Positions 1 through 9,652 are shown, counted from the stretch's first letter. The stretch: DNA of 64,000 nt from Mycolicibacterium parafortuitum (GCF_002086815.1 NZ_MVID01000001.1:186001-250000); one strand, 5' to 3'. Program-made: numbers and translations. The notes: generated from the sequence alone by a model not told the origin.

Positions 1-2
1 AC

Positions 3-980
3 GCCGGGCTGCTCGGCGAGATGGCGTCGATGGACGAGATGCGCGGACACCCGTCCGAGACGCCGATGCTGTCGGTGTTCCCGGCGGGCCATATCGCGGG
101 CACCCTCGGGATCCTGCGGATGTTCTGCCGTGCCGGCACCACGGTCACGATGGACGCGTGGAACCCCGAACAGGCCGCCCGGCTCATCGCGAAGTACGGA
201 GTCGGGTCGTCGGCCGGTGCGCCGATCCACCTCGGCGGGATCCTCGACGTCGCCCAACGTGACGGGCTGGACCTGTCCTGTCTGGCCGAGTACACGACCG
301 GGGCCGCCGGGGTGGCCGGCGCCCTGATCCGCCGAGCCGCGGACTTCGGCATCGGCGCATTCCGCTGCTACGGGTCGTCCGAACACCCCACGATCAGTTC
401 GGGCCGGCCCGAGGATCCGCTGGACAAGCGTGCCGACACCGACGGCCGCATCACCCCCGGAACCGAGGTCCGCATCGTCGACGACGACGGCCGCGACGTC
501 GAAGCCGGTGCCCCGGGGGAGATCTGGACGCGAGGACCGGAGCTGTTCGACGGCTATACCGACCCCCGGCACACCCGCGCGGCGCTGGCCGACGGCTGGT
601 TCCGGACCGGCGACGTCGGCCGCCTCGACACCGACGGCTACCTGACCATCACCGACCGCAAGAAGGACATCATCGTGCGCGGCGGCGAGAACATCTCGTC
701 CAAAGAGGTCGAGGACGTGCTCAGCACCCACCCGGCGATCGCCGAGGCGGCGGCGGTCGGAGCCGCCGATGAGACCTACGGCGAGCGGGTCTGCGCGTTC
801 GTCGTGGTCAGAGACGGTGGCCACTTCGACCTCGCTGCCGCCGCGGCGCATTTCACGGCCGCCGGGCTGGCCCGGCAGAAGACCCCCGAACGGATCGTGA
901 TCGTCCCCGAGCTGCCGCGCACTGCCAGCGGCAAGGTGCAGAAACACGTTCTGCGTGAACGGCTCGGCGAACACCACTGA
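3..980 (+). CDS. AMP-forming acyl-CoA ligase, C-terminal part (5' end outside window)
   Basis: This is the back two thirds of an ANL-superfamily ligase, which activates a carboxylic acid as acyl-AMP and then forms the CoA thioester. The reading frame is open at the left edge, so the true start lies outside; the visible part is about 325 residues. Visible family motifs are CYGSSE (A5 region), DGWFRTGDVG (A7), ITDRKKDIIVRGGENI (A8 hinge) and a C-terminal TASGKVQK carrying the catalytic lysine. The SDR gene starts 26 bases downstream on the same strand, so the two are probably cotranscribed. The N-terminal P-loop and substrate pocket are not visible, so the acid substrate cannot be named; cyclohexanecarboxylate- or fatty-acid-type ligases are both possible. 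Confidence 0.85.
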   Translation, partial: AGLLGEMASMDEMRGHPSETPMLSVFPAGHIAGTLGILRMFCRAGTTVTMDAWNPEQAARLIAKYGVGSSAGAPIHLGGILDVAQRDGLDLSCLAEYTTGAAGVAGALIRRAADFGIGAFRCYGSSEHPTISSGRPEDPLDKRADTDGRITPGTEVRIVDDDGRDVEAGAPGEIWTRGPELFDGYTDPRHTRAALADGWFRTGDVGRLDTDGYLTITDRKKDIIVRGGENISSKEVEDVLSTHPAIAEAAAVGAADETYGERVCAFVVVRDGGHFDLAAAAAHFTAAGLARQKTPERIVIVPELPRTASGKVQKHVLRERLGEHH

Positions 981-1006
981 CAGGGCAGGCGACGAAAGGA
1001 ACAGGC

Positions 1007-1861
1007 ATGGGCCGGGTAGAGGGCAAAGTGGTTCTGGTCACCGGGGGAGCCCGCGGTCAGGGTCGCAGACACGCGGTGCGGCTCGCCGAAGAGGGCGCCG
1101 ACATCATCCTGTTCGACGTGTGCGGCGACATCGAACACAACAGTTATCCGCTGGCACGCCAACACGATCTGGACGAGGCCTGCCGCGAGGTCGAGAAGTC
1201 GGGGCACCGCGTGGTGTCGGCCGCGGTCGACGTCCGCGACCGTGCTGCCGTCGAGGCGGCACTGGCGTCCGCCGTCGGCGAACTGGGCAGGCTCGACGTA
1301 GTGGTCGCCAACGCCGGCATCTGCCCGCTCGGCAACGAGCTCCCGATCGGCGCGTTCGTCAACGCGTTCGACGTCGATTTCGTCGGCGTGGTCAACACGG
1401 TTCACGCTGCACTGCAGTACCTTTCGGCCGGCGCCTCGATCATCACCGTCGGCTCGGTGGCCGGGTTGCTGGCCGAGAAGGCCGGTCCCGGTGGCGCCAT
1501 GGGCCCGCAGGGCGCAGGCGGCGCCGGGTACAACCTCGCCAAGCAGTTCATCGACCGCTACACGATGGCGCTGGCCGGCCAGCTCGCACCACAGTCGATC
1601 CGCGCCAACGTCATCCACCCCACCAACGTCAACACCGACATGTTGCACAACGAGGCGATGTACAAGATGTTCCGCCCCGACCTGGAACATCCCGCACTCG
1701 ACGACGCGCTGCTGGTCTTCCCGATGATGCAGGGCATGCCAATCCCGTACGTCGAGCCCGACGACATTTCGCACGCCGTCACCTACTTGGCGTCCGACGA
1801 ATCCCGCTATGTCACCGGGGTCCAGCTCAAAGTCGACGCCGGCGCCACCCTGAAGTTCTGA
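1007..1861 (+). CDS. Mycofactocin-coupled SDR family oxidoreductase
   Basis: This 284-residue short-chain dehydrogenase should oxidise an alcohol or reduce a ketone with a tightly bound nicotinamide cofactor. The Rossmann motif TGGARGQGR is near residues 12-20 and the catalytic pair is Tyr175-x3-Lys179 (GYNLAKQF). The GQG-R-HAVRLAEEGADI signature and the insertion carrying YPLARQHDLDEA after strand 2 are typical of the mycofactocin-associated SDR subfamily, whose NAD(P) is not exchangeable and is recycled through the peptide cofactor mycofactocin. That link is family knowledge; no mycofactocin genes lie in this window. An AAAGGAA ribosome site precedes the ATG. The next gene starts 4 bases after the stop, so it sits in a run with the ligases and the F420 oxidoreductase. 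Confidence 0.85.
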   Translation: MGRVEGKVVLVTGGARGQGRRHAVRLAEEGADIILFDVCGDIEHNSYPLARQHDLDEACREVEKSGHRVVSAAVDVRDRAAVEAALASAVGELGRLDVVVANAGICPLGNELPIGAFVNAFDVDFVGVVNTVHAALQYLSAGASIITVGSVAGLLAEKAGPGGAMGPQGAGGAGYNLAKQFIDRYTMALAGQLAPQSIRANVIHPTNVNTDMLHNEAMYKMFRPDLEHPALDDALLVFPMMQGMPIPYVEPDDISHAVTYLASDESRYVTGVQLKVDAGATLKF

Positions 1862-1865
1862 GTCC

Positions 1866-2873
1866 GTGATGCGATGGGGAATGCCCTGGCCCGGAGTCGA
1901 ACTCGCGCACCGCTGCGAGGACGCCGGCGCCGAGGCGTTCTGTGCCGGCGAGTTCGCCGACACCGGCGCGTACGTGACGGCCTCGGAGATGGCACACACC
2001 ACCACCCGGGCGAGCTCCGGGCCGGGAATCGCCTACGCGTTCGCCCGGTCCCCGTTCGTGCACGCCGCAGCGGTGCGCCACCTGAACAAGATCGCGCCCG
2101 GCCGGATCTTCCTCGGGCTCGGTGCGGGCACCGCGCGGATGAACCGCGACTGGTTCGGCGTGGACTCCTCGCATCCGGCGCGGCGGATGGCCGAGCTGGT
2201 CACCTGTATCCGGACCTTCCTCGACGCGCAGGACTACCAGAAGATCAGCTTCTCCGGCGACTTCTACTCGATCGACGCCGACATCCGCGCCCCGGTGATG
2301 GGACCGATCGACGTGCCGATCCTTCTGGGCGCGTTCAACATCCACATGATCCGCACCGTCGGCGCGGTAGCCGACGGCATCCTGGGCCACGGCCTGTTCA
2401 CCGACCGGTGGTGGGACGAGGTCGTCGGCCCGCAGCTGAGGATCGGCGCCGAGCGGGCGGGGCGCGACCCGGCCGGCCTGCTGCGCTGGGGCTGGGTGAT
2501 CACCGCGATCGACAACGAGAACCCGCAGCGCGCGGTCGAGGAGGCCAAGCGCCAGATCGGTTTCTATCTGACCGTCAAGACCTACGACGCGCTCGTCGAT
2601 CTGCACGGCTGGCAGGACGAGGTCGCCGCGATCCGCGCCGAGTTCCGCGACGGCAATCCGCGCAACCTCGGCGACCACGTCACCGACGAGATGCTCAACG
2701 CGATGGCGGTCTGCGGTGACTTCGACCAGGCGCAGGACATGCTGGCCGCGCGCCGCTGCCTGCCCGACCTCGGATTCGTCTCTCCACCAGGATTTCTGGT
2801 GAGCCCGCGGCGCCGTCACCACTACGGCACGCAGATCGCCGAACTGTTTCCAACGATGGGAGCCCTGTTGTGA
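1866..2873 (+). CDS. LLM-class (luciferase-like) F420-dependent oxidoreductase
   Basis: The protein is about 335 residues and belongs to the bacterial luciferase-like TIM-barrel family. In mycobacteria most members use deazaflavin F420 for hydride transfer. Visible family features are the RIFLGLGAGTARMNRDWFG segment near residues 79-97 and a central block around VPILLGAFN with a following GILGHGLF segment. The gene starts with GTG at 1866 or ATG at 1869, a few bases after the SDR stop, and its TGA overlaps the GTG of the next gene (GTGA at 2870-2873), so it is translationally coupled. Substrate unknown; the neighbours (acyl-CoA ligases, SDR, AveC-like membrane protein) suggest lipid or polyketide-like metabolism. 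Confidence 0.8.
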   Translation: MMRWGMPWPGVELAHRCEDAGAEAFCAGEFADTGAYVTASEMAHTTTRASSGPGIAYAFARSPFVHAAAVRHLNKIAPGRIFLGLGAGTARMNRDWFGVDSSHPARRMAELVTCIRTFLDAQDYQKISFSGDFYSIDADIRAPVMGPIDVPILLGAFNIHMIRTVGAVADGILGHGLFTDRWWDEVVGPQLRIGAERAGRDPAGLLRWGWVITAIDNENPQRAVEEAKRQIGFYLTVKTYDALVDLHGWQDEVAAIRAEFRDGNPRNLGDHVTDEMLNAMAVCGDFDQAQDMLAARRCLPDLGFVSPPGFLVSPRRRHHYGTQIAELFPTMGALL

Positions 2874-3895
2874 CCGCAGATCAGAGCACCAGGACCGAGT
2901 CGGAGAACTTCGACCGGCTCTGGACCGGTGCCAAGGATTCCCCACCGATCGTCTGGCTCGCCCGCCTCGGCGCGGTGTTCGTGGTCTTCCAGGCCTACGT
3001 GTACCTCCGCTGGATCTTCTCCGACAGCTTCGCACCGTCGCCGAACGGCCCCGACGAGATCCCGGGCTCCACCATGGCCTGGATCCGGTTCTGGGAGATC
3101 GGTTGTCTGGTGCTCGGGGTGGGCTTGTTCTGGTTCATCATCGCCAAGATGCGCCGCGAGCGGCAGTTCCCGACGCTCGGGGTGTTCGTCTTCGCGTGGC
3201 TGCTCGCGGCCTGGCAGGACGTCGGGGTCAACGCGGTACGGCCGGTATTCGGCTACAACGGCGGCTTTTTCAACATGGGCACCTGGGGCGAGTTCATACC
3301 CGGCTGGGTGGAGAAGGGCTCGGAGAACCCGCAGCCGATCATCTACTTCCTGGCCAGCTACATCGTGTTGACCCCGCTGGCGATCGTGGGCATCGACAAG
3401 CTCATCGAGACGGTGCGTAAACGATTCCCGCGGATCAACAGGGCCGGCGTCATCGTGTTCATGATCGGGCTGTTCACCTTCCTGTGCATCACGCTCGAGC
3501 AGTTCTTCCACCGGATCGGCGCGTGGCACTATCTGCGGGTCAACGAAGACTGGTCGATCTTCCCCGGCACACTGCACCAATTCCCGCTCTACGAAGGCAT
3601 TTTCTTCGGCGGCGTGGTCACCGTGTTGTCGATCGGCATCTACTGCTTCCGGGACAACAACGGTCTGATGATCACCGACAAGGGCATCGAGAAGCTGCGC
3701 CCCACCAGGTGGCTTCCGGTGATCCGCATCCTGGCGCTGACGGCGGTGTTCAACCTGATCATGATGGTGTTCATGCTGGGCTTCAACTTCGTCAACGTGC
3801 ACGCCGACGTCCAGCCCGCCGAGAGGGTGCCCAGCTATGTCCACCACGGCATGTGCGGCATCGACCCGAATCCACCCTGCCCGCCGCCGGCGTAG
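2870..3895 (+). CDS. Spirocyclase AveC-like integral membrane protein
   Basis: This 341-residue protein has about seven hydrophobic helices, at roughly residues 24-46, 70-92, 98-118, 160-182, 195-215, 240-262 and 285-310. It resembles the AveC-like family, named after the avermectin spirocyclase and common in mycobacteria as an uncharacterised membrane protein. Conserved-looking stretches include AWQDVGVNAVRPVFGYNGGF and the ITLEQFFHRIGAWHY helix. The start is GTG, overlapping the stop of the F420 oxidoreductase by 4 bases. The C-terminus is a short Pro/Cys-rich tail (GIDPNPPCPPPA). A catalytic role in mycobacteria has not been established to my knowledge, so only fold and context are claimed. 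Confidence 0.7.
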   Translation: MTADQSTRTESENFDRLWTGAKDSPPIVWLARLGAVFVVFQAYVYLRWIFSDSFAPSPNGPDEIPGSTMAWIRFWEIGCLVLGVGLFWFIIAKMRRERQFPTLGVFVFAWLLAAWQDVGVNAVRPVFGYNGGFFNMGTWGEFIPGWVEKGSENPQPIIYFLASYIVLTPLAIVGIDKLIETVRKRFPRINRAGVIVFMIGLFTFLCITLEQFFHRIGAWHYLRVNEDWSIFPGTLHQFPLYEGIFFGGVVTVLSIGIYCFRDNNGLMITDKGIEKLRPTRWLPVIRILALTAVFNLIMMVFMLGFNFVNVHADVQPAERVPSYVHHGMCGIDPNPPCPPPA

Positions 3896-3897
3896 AG

Positions 3898-5418
3898 GTG
3901 GAGATCCGACAGTGGGCCGACTCGGGGCGGCCGGCGCTGATCATGCACCCGTCCGGGATCCGGATCAGCTTCGCGGAGCTGGAATCCGCGGCCAACCGGC
4001 TGGCGCACCACTTCCGCACCGCCGGGCTGGGCGAAGGCGACGTGGTGGCGGTGCTGATGGACAACACCGAACACAACCACGCCGTGCTGTGGGCGGCGCG
4101 CCGGGCCGGGCTCTACTACGCGACGGTCAACACCCACCTGACGCCGGCGGAGGCGGCCTACATCATCGGCGATTGCGGAGCCAAGGCCATCGTCGCGTCC
4201 CGGACGCTGCGCGACGTGTGCGTCGCGCTCGAACCGCACTTGGGTCGCGGTCTGCCGGCACTGCGGCTGATCGCCGACACCGATGTCGATGGGTGGCAGC
4301 GCTATCCGGACTGCGTGGCGGACTGCCCGGACACGCCGCTGCCCGACGAGCGCGAAGGCGACCTGCTGCAGTACTCGTCGGGAACCACGGGTAAACCGAA
4401 GGGCATCCGCAGGCCGCTGCCGGCGTGTTCCCCGCGAGACGCCGGCGTGATGCTGGCACCGTTGCTCCGTGCGATCGGAGTCGACGACCGCGCGGTGTAT
4501 CTGAGCCCGGCGCCGCTGTACCACACGGCACCGTCGTTCTGGTCGATGTCGGCGCAGGCGCTGGGCGCGACCGTGGTGGTGCTGGACAAGTTCGATCCAC
4601 TGGCCACACTCGAGGCGATCCAGACCCACCGCGTCACCCACGGTCAGTTCGTCCCGACCATGTTCGTGCGGATGCTCAAGATGCCCGCCGAGGCGCGCGC
4701 CGGATATGACGTGTCCAGTCTGCGGCGCGTGGTGCACGCCGCCGCGCCATGCCCGCCTGAGATCAAGCGCCAGATGATCCAGTGGTGGGGGCCGATCGTC
4801 GACGAGTTCTACGGCTCGTCCGAAGGGGTCGGGGTCACGTTCATCCGCGCCGACGAATGGCTGGCCCATCCCGGGTCGGTCGGCCGCCCGGTCGCCGGCG
4901 TCGCGCACATCGTCGGAGACGACGGTCGCGAGCTTCCGCCGGGGACTCCCGGCGACATCTACTTCGAGGGCGCGGGATCCTTCTCGTATCTCAACGACCC
5001 CGTCAAGACCGCCGCCGCGCACAACGACCGCGGCTGGGTCGGCGTCGGCGACATCGGCTACCTCGACGACGACGGCTATCTGTACCTGACCGACCGTCGC
5101 CACCACATGATCATCAGCGGCGGGGTGAACATCTACCCGCAGGAAGCCGAGGACCTCCTGATCAGCCACCCCCGGGTGCTCGACGCCGCGGTGTTCGGGG
5201 TCCCCGATGCCGCGATGGGGCAGACCGTGAAGGCCGTGGTGCAGGCGCTCGATCCGGCCGAGGCCACCGATGCGTTCGCCGACGAACTGATGGGTTGGCT
5301 GCAGGACCGGCTCGCGCACTACAAATGTCCGCGGTCGCTGTCGTTCGCACCCGAGCTGCCCCGCACCGCGGTCGGCAAGCTCGACAAACGTCACCTCATC
5401 AGGCACCACAGCCTGTGA
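3898..5418 (+). CDS. Acyl-CoA synthetase (FadD-like)
   Basis: The frame is open upstream to 3484, but that part overlaps the AveC-like gene. The GTG at 3898, two bases after that gene's stop, fits the family N-terminus (RQWADSGRPALIM, then SFAELESAANRLAHHF) and gives 506 residues. ANL motifs are complete: QYSSGTTGKPKG (P-loop), FYGSSEG (A5), DRGWVGVGDIG (A7), LTDRRHHMIISGGVNI (A8) and RTAVGKLDK with the catalytic lysine. It should make an acyl-CoA via acyl-AMP. This is the second CoA ligase in the same transcription unit, suggesting that two different acids, or two stages of one pathway, are activated here. The downstream MmpL gene has its own promoter. Confidence 0.87.
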   Translation: MEIRQWADSGRPALIMHPSGIRISFAELESAANRLAHHFRTAGLGEGDVVAVLMDNTEHNHAVLWAARRAGLYYATVNTHLTPAEAAYIIGDCGAKAIVASRTLRDVCVALEPHLGRGLPALRLIADTDVDGWQRYPDCVADCPDTPLPDEREGDLLQYSSGTTGKPKGIRRPLPACSPRDAGVMLAPLLRAIGVDDRAVYLSPAPLYHTAPSFWSMSAQALGATVVVLDKFDPLATLEAIQTHRVTHGQFVPTMFVRMLKMPAEARAGYDVSSLRRVVHAAAPCPPEIKRQMIQWWGPIVDEFYGSSEGVGVTFIRADEWLAHPGSVGRPVAGVAHIVGDDGRELPPGTPGDIYFEGAGSFSYLNDPVKTAAAHNDRGWVGVGDIGYLDDDGYLYLTDRRHHMIISGGVNIYPQEAEDLLISHPRVLDAAVFGVPDAAMGQTVKAVVQALDPAEATDAFADELMGWLQDRLAHYKCPRSLSFAPELPRTAVGKLDKRHLIRHHSL

Positions 5419-5437
5419 AAACGCTGTCAGACCGCGA

Positions 5438-5467
5438 TTGACAGCGAAAGGTTTGACGGACTAGATG
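5438..5467 (+). promoter_or_regulatory. Sigma-A-type promoter upstream of mmpL-family gene
   Basis: TTGACA at 5438-5443 and TAGATG at 5462-5467 are separated by 18 bases, a near-consensus housekeeping promoter. Predicted transcription would begin around 5473-5475. The ATG at 5469 would then lie upstream of the transcript, so translation should start further down. Prediction from sequence only. Confidence 0.5.
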
Positions 5468-5469
5468 TA

Positions 5470-5505
5470 TGACACGCGACACTACAAGTGTCGCGCGAAG
5501 TGTCA
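5470..5505. promoter_or_regulatory. Nested palindromic operator at the mmpL promoter
   Basis: The core is a perfect inverted repeat, GCGACACT-ACA-AGTGTCGC (5476-5494). It is nested within outer arms TGACAC (5470-5475) and GTGTCA (5500-5505). It lies immediately after the predicted -10 box and over the likely transcription start, the classic place for a repressor. TetR/GntR-type regulators bind such sites; the cognate regulator is not identifiable here. Confidence 0.55.
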
Positions 5506-5528
5506 CGCCCGCGGCTTCTGACGGGCCG

Positions 5529-8387
5529 ATGTCGGGGGCGGGGATGGCAGCAGCGGGGCGGTCCGGTATCGCCAGGATGATCCGCATCCTGGCGGTGCCC
5601 ATCGTGGTGGCCTGGGTGCTGCTGACCGTCGTCACCAATGTCGCGGTGCCGTCGCTGGAGAAGGTCGGCGAAGACCGCACCGTCGGGATGAGTCCCAAGG
5701 ACGCCCCGTCGATGATGTCGATGGCGCGCGTCGGGGCGAACTTCGAGGAGTTCGACTCCGACAGCAGCGCGATGGTGGTGATCGAAGGCGACCAGCCGCT
5801 CGGCGACGCCGCGCACCGCTACTACGACGAACTGATCGACAAGCTCGAGGCCGACACCGCCCACGTCCAGCATGTCGCCGATTTCTGGGGTGACCCGCTG
5901 ACCGCGTCGGGTGCCCAGAGCACCGACGGCAAGGCCGCTTACGTCCAGGTGTACCTACAGGGCAACCAGGGCGAACCGCGCGCCAACGACGCCGTGGCCG
6001 CGGTGCGCGAGATCGTCGACGCGACCCCGGCGCCGCCGGGGATCGAGGCGTTCGTCACCGGAGGTGCGCCGCTGATCGCCGATCAGCACAACGCCGGCGA
6101 CAAGAGCGTCCTGCGGGTCACGCTGATCACGATCGCGGTCATCGCGATGATGCTGCTGATCGTGTTCCGGTCGGTGGTCACCATGGTGCTGATCCTGTTC
6201 ATGGTGTTCGCCGAACTCGGCGCCTCGCGTGGGATCGTCGCGTTCCTGGCCAACGCCGAGATCATCGGGCTGTCGACGTTCGCGACCAGCCTGCTGACGC
6301 TGGTGGTGATCGCCGCGGGCACCGACTACGCGATCTTCGCGATCGGCCGTTACCAGGAGGCGCGCGGCGCCGGCGAGGACCGGGAGACCGCGTACTACAC
6401 CATGTTCCGGGGCACCGCGCACGTCGTGCTCGGCTCCGGGCTGACCATCGCCGGCGCGATGCTGTGCCTGAGCTTCACCCGGTTGCCGTACTTCCAGACG
6501 ATGGGCGTGCCGTGCGCTGTCGGCGTGCTCGTCGCGGTGCTCGCGGCGCTGACGCTCGCCCCGGCGGTGATCGTGATCGGCAGCCGCTTCGGGCTTTTCG
6601 ACCCGAAGCGCAGCATCAGTTCCCGCGGCTGGCGCCGGATCGGCGTGTCGGTGGTGCGCTGGCCGGGCCCGGTGCTGGTGGCGACGCTGGCGCTCGCGCT
6701 GGTCGGCCTGGTTACGCTGCCGGGGTACAAGACCAACTACGACGCCCGCGACTACCTGCCCACGGACACCCCGGCCAACATCGGGTACGCCGTCGCCGAC
6801 GAGCATTTCGGTAGCGCCCGGATGAATCCCGAGCTGCTGATGGTCGAAAGCGACCACGACCTGCGCAACCCGGCCGACTTCCTGGTCATCGACAAGATCG
6901 CGAAGGCGATCTTCCGGGTGCCGGGGGTCGCCCGGGTGCAGACGATCACCCGGCCCGACGGTAAACCGATCAAGCACACGACGATCCCGTTCCAGATGAG
7001 CATGCGGGGGACCACGCAGCGGCTCAACGAGAAGTACATGCAGGACCGGATGGCCGACATGCTGATCCAGGCCGATGCGATGCAGACCAACGTCGAGACG
7101 ATGACGAAGATGCAGAGCGTGATGACCCAGATGTCGGCCACCACCCACGACATGGTCCTCAAGACCAAGAAGACCGCCGTCGACATCACCGAGGTGCGCG
7201 ACTACCTCGCCAACCTCGACGACTTCATCCGCCCGGTGCGCAACTACTTCTATTGGGAGCCGCACTGTTACAACATCCCGGTGTGCTGGACGGTCCGGTC
7301 GGTCTTCGACACGCTCGACGGCATCAACCCGCTGACCGAGGACATCCAGGAACTCATCCCTGATCTGGAACGCCTCGACGCGCTGATGCCGCAGCTGATC
7401 GAACTGCTGCCCAGCCAGATCGAGACCATGCGCAACATGCAGTCGATGATGCTGACGATGTACCAGAGCCAGCGGGGGATGCAGGACCAGATGGCGTCGC
7501 AGTCCGAGGACTCCGACGCGATGGGCGAGGCGTTCGACGACTCGATGAACGACGACTCGTTCTACCTTCCGCCCGAGGCCTTCGACAACGAGGACTTCAA
7601 GCGCGGTATCGAGAACTTCATCTCTCCGGACGGCCGATCGGTGCGCTTCATCATCGCCCACGAGGGCGATCCGGCCACCGTGGAGGGGATTTCGCGGGTC
7701 AAGCCGATCAAGACCGCCGCCAAGGAGGCCATCAAGGGCACCCCGCTGGAGGGGTCGCGCGTGTATCTGGCCGGCACCGCCGCGACCTACAAGGACATGA
7801 GCGACGGCGCGTTCTACGACCTGCTGATCGCCGCGATCGCCGCGGCCACACTGATTTTCGTCATCATGCTGATCATCACCCGCAGTGTGGTGGCGGCCGC
7901 GGTGATCGTCGGCACCGTCGTGCTGTCGTTGGGCGCGTCGTTCGGGCTGTCGGTGTTGGTGTGGCAGCACATCATCGGGTTGCCGCTGCACTGGATGGTG
8001 CTGCCGATGGCCGTGATCCTGCTGCTGGCCGTCGGCTCGGACTACAACCTGCTGCTCGTGTCGCGGTTCAAAGAGGAACTCGGCGGCGGGCTCAAGACCG
8101 GCATCATCCGCGCGATGGCGGGCACCGGCTCGGTGGTGACCTCCGCCGGGCTCGTATTCGCTTTCACCATGGCGTCTTTCGCGTTCAGCGACCTGAAGGT
8201 GATGGCGCAGGTCGGGACGACGCTGGCGATGGGTCTGCTGTTCGACACGCTGATCGTGCGCTCGTTCATGACACCGGCCGTGGCGGCGCTGCTCGGCCGC
8301 TGGTTCTGGTGGCCGCAGCGGGTCCGCAGCGCGGCGTCGCAGCGCCGGCTGGCCCGCATCCGCCCGGTGGCTACCTCGGATTCGTGA
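5529..8387 (+). CDS. MMPL/RND family transporter
   Basis: This is a large RND-superfamily membrane transporter of the MmpL type, which in mycobacteria moves lipids or siderophores across the inner membrane using proton motive force. The frame is open from 5469 (972 residues). I prefer ATG 5529 (952 residues) or 5544, because the promoter and operator overlap 5469. Visible are one N-terminal helix, a large periplasmic loop, a block of five helices, a second periplasmic domain and a final helix block. The Asp-Tyr proton-relay motifs occur twice, as GTDYAIF in the first half and GSDYNLL in the second. A helical Met/Gln-rich insertion ([17 protein letters not shown] and following) fits the second-loop coiled coil of this family. 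No MmpS partner is adjacent. The cargo is unknown; the lipid-enzyme genes upstream are suggestive. Confidence 0.9.
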   Translation: MSGAGMAAAGRSGIARMIRILAVPIVVAWVLLTVVTNVAVPSLEKVGEDRTVGMSPKDAPSMMSMARVGANFEEFDSDSSAMVVIEGDQPLGDAAHRYYDELIDKLEADTAHVQHVADFWGDPLTASGAQSTDGKAAYVQVYLQGNQGEPRANDAVAAVREIVDATPAPPGIEAFVTGGAPLIADQHNAGDKSVLRVTLITIAVIAMMLLIVFRSVVTMVLILFMVFAELGASRGIVAFLANAEIIGLSTFATSLLTLVVIAAGTDYAIFAIGRYQEARGAGEDRETAYYTMFRGTAHVVLGSGLTIAGAMLCLSFTRLPYFQTMGVPCAVGVLVAVLAALTLAPAVIVIGSRFGLFDPKRSISSRGWRRIGVSVVRWPGPVLVATLALALVGLVTLPGYKTNYDARDYLPTDTPANIGYAVADEHFGSARMNPELLMVESDHDLRNPADFLVIDKIAKAIFRVPGVARVQTITRPDGKPIKHTTIPFQMSMRGTTQRLNEKYMQDRMADMLIQADAMQTNVETMTKMQSVMTQMSATTHDMVLKTKKTAVDITEVRDYLANLDDFIRPVRNYFYWEPHCYNIPVCWTVRSVFDTLDGINPLTEDIQELIPDLERLDALMPQLIELLPSQIETMRNMQSMMLTMYQSQRGMQDQMASQSEDSDAMGEAFDDSMNDDSFYLPPEAFDNEDFKRGIENFISPDGRSVRFIIAHEGDPATVEGISRVKPIKTAAKEAIKGTPLEGSRVYLAGTAATYKDMSDGAFYDLLIAAIAAATLIFVIMLIITRSVVAAAVIVGTVVLSLGASFGLSVLVWQHIIGLPLHWMVLPMAVILLLAVGSDYNLLLVSRFKEELGGGLKTGIIRAMAGTGSVVTSAGLVFAFTMASFAFSDLKVMAQVGTTLAMGLLFDTLIVRSFMTPAVAALLGRWFWWPQRVRSAASQRRLARIRPVATSDS

Positions 8388-9066
8388 GCCGCGCGGCCAG
8401 ATCGCCGATCAGCGTCGACTCCAGGTTCGCCAACAGGTCACCGGCGTTCTCGAACACATCCGACGCACCGGCCTCCCGTAGCTCGCCGCGCGACACGCCG
8501 CCGCTGAGCAGCCCGATCGACGACAGCGAGGCCCGTGCCGAGGCCTCGCAATCCCACACCGCGTCGCCGACGAACACCGCGTCCGCGGCGCTCACCCCGG
8601 CACGTTCCAGCGCGACGTTGACGATGTCCGGTTGAGGTTTCGCGGTGTCGACGTCGGACGACGACGTCATCGCCGCCACGACGTCGTCGCAGTCGAGAAC
8701 CTCACGCAGGATGGCCAATTCGTCCTCGGGGGCCGACGTCGCCAGCACCACCTGAAGCCCCGTTCCCGCGACCCGCCGCAGCAGGTCGCGGGCACCGGGC
8801 AGTGGGGCGAGCAGCGACGTGGTCTCCTTGTAGAACCGGCTGTGGGCATCCTTCAGGCGGTCCAGCACGTCCTGATCGGCGTCCTCGGCGAGGCTGCGCA
8901 CCAGCGTGGCGCCGTCCATCCCGATGCACCGGTGAATCCGCCAGCTTTCGACGTGCAGCTTCTCCTCGTCGAACGCGCGCAGCCACGCGTACACGTGCAG
9001 GTAATTGGAGTCGACAAGGGTGCCGTCGATATCGAAAAGGACGGCCGGAGTGACGTTTTCGCTCAC
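8371..9066 (-). CDS. HAD-family hydrolase (phosphoglycolate phosphatase-like)
   Basis: This 231-residue haloacid-dehalogenase-fold phosphatase should act on a small phosphorylated metabolite. Motif I is [10 protein letters not shown] (Asp12 nucleophile and Asp14), motif II is LATSAP, motif III lysine is in TAKPQPDI, and motif IV is FVGDAVWD. The cap inserts between motifs I and II, as in the beta-phosphoglucomutase/phosphoglycolate phosphatase subfamily. It is convergent with the MmpL gene and the two coding ends overlap by 17 bases. The lipoprotein gene ends upstream on the same strand with room for only a very short gap, so the two may be cotranscribed. The exact substrate cannot be read from sequence. 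Confidence 0.85.
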   Translation of the reverse strand: MSENVTPAVLFDIDGTLVDSNYLHVYAWLRAFDEEKLHVESWRIHRCIGMDGATLVRSLAEDADQDVLDRLKDAHSRFYKETTSLLAPLPGARDLLRRVAGTGLQVVLATSAPEDELAILREVLDCDDVVAAMTSSSDVDTAKPQPDIVNVALERAGVSAADAVFVGDAVWDCEASARASLSSIGLLSGGVSRGELREAGASDVFENAGDLLANLESTLIGDLAARLTNPR

Positions 9067-9071
9067 GGAGG

Positions 9072-9509
9072 TCAGGGCGCCGGGATGTTGATGGTCGGCC
9101 CGCCCGGGATCATGCCGCTGCCGCCTTCGGGTCCGCCGCTGCCGGTGGGGCCGCCCGGGATCATGCCGCCGCCGCCCTCGGGTCCGCCGCTGCCGGTCGG
9201 CCCGCCGGGGATCATGCCGCCGCCGCCCTCGGGTCCGCCGCTGCCGGTGGGGCCGCCGGGGATCATGCCGCCGCCGCCGGGGGCCTCACCCGGCGCGGGC
9301 TCGCCCGTCGGCGCGGGCTCGCCCGTCGGCGTCATCGTCGTGGTGACGACGCTGGTGGTGGTCTCGCTCGTTTCTGACGTCGTGGTGGATGTCGTCGTGG
9401 TGGACGTCGTGGTGGACTCGTCGCCGCCACTGCCGCCGCAGCCGACCGCGAGCACCAGCAGGGCCGCACCGCTCGAGGCGATGAGCGTTCTTCTCATGGG
9501 AGAGTTCAT
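9072..9509 (-). CDS. Predicted lipoprotein with Gly/Pro-rich 17-residue tandem repeats
   Basis: This 145-residue protein has a lipoprotein signal: a basic N-terminus (MRRT), a hydrophobic core (GAALLVLAV) and a lipobox ending in AVGC, so the mature protein should be lipid-anchored outside the membrane. A Thr/Ser-rich linker follows (about residues 33-60), the kind of segment that is often glycosylated. The C-terminal half is built from a 17-residue unit containing GGGMIPGGPTGSGGPEG, present in three near-perfect copies plus a partial fourth. I do not recognise an enzyme domain. The gene diverges from the DUF808 gene and lies just upstream of the HAD gene. Repeat number is likely to vary between strains. 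Confidence 0.7.
   Translation of the reverse strand: MNSPMRRTLIASSGAALLVLAVGCGGSGGDESTTTSTTTTSTTTSETSETTTSVVTTTMTPTGEPAPTGEPAPGEAPGGGGMIPGGPTGSGGPEGGGGMIPGGPTGSGGPEGGGGMIPGGPTGSGGPEGGSGMIPGGPTINIPAP
9103..9275. repeat. 51-bp in-frame minisatellite within the lipoprotein gene
   Basis: The 12-mer GGGATCATGCCG recurs at 9106, 9157, 9208 and 9259, a strict 51-bp period, so whole units add or remove 17 residues without shifting frame. The copies differ by only a few bases. It is coding (minus strand), not a CRISPR: there are no unique spacers. Confidence 0.85.
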
Positions 9510-9652
9510 TGATCAACCTGACTGTCGAGGAACCCTCGGCTTTTACCCGCGGCCCGGATGCCCAAACGTCGCGGCCGCAACCGGCTGCGACCTGGTATGC
9601 CCCCCGGTGTGGCGTTGTACCCTTCGGGCATGACCGCCGACGCGAGCGCCCG

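Noticed and set aside
5955..7991. 678-residue open frame antisense to the MmpL gene
   Set aside because: Its composition is His/Arg/Asp/Gly-rich, and it mirrors the third-position GC bias of the transporter gene. Shadows of this kind occur opposite most genes here; no family features are visible.
9103..9275. Possible CRISPR array in the 51-bp repeats
   Set aside because: The repeats are contiguous with no unique spacers, the period is a multiple of three, and they lie inside a lipoprotein gene.
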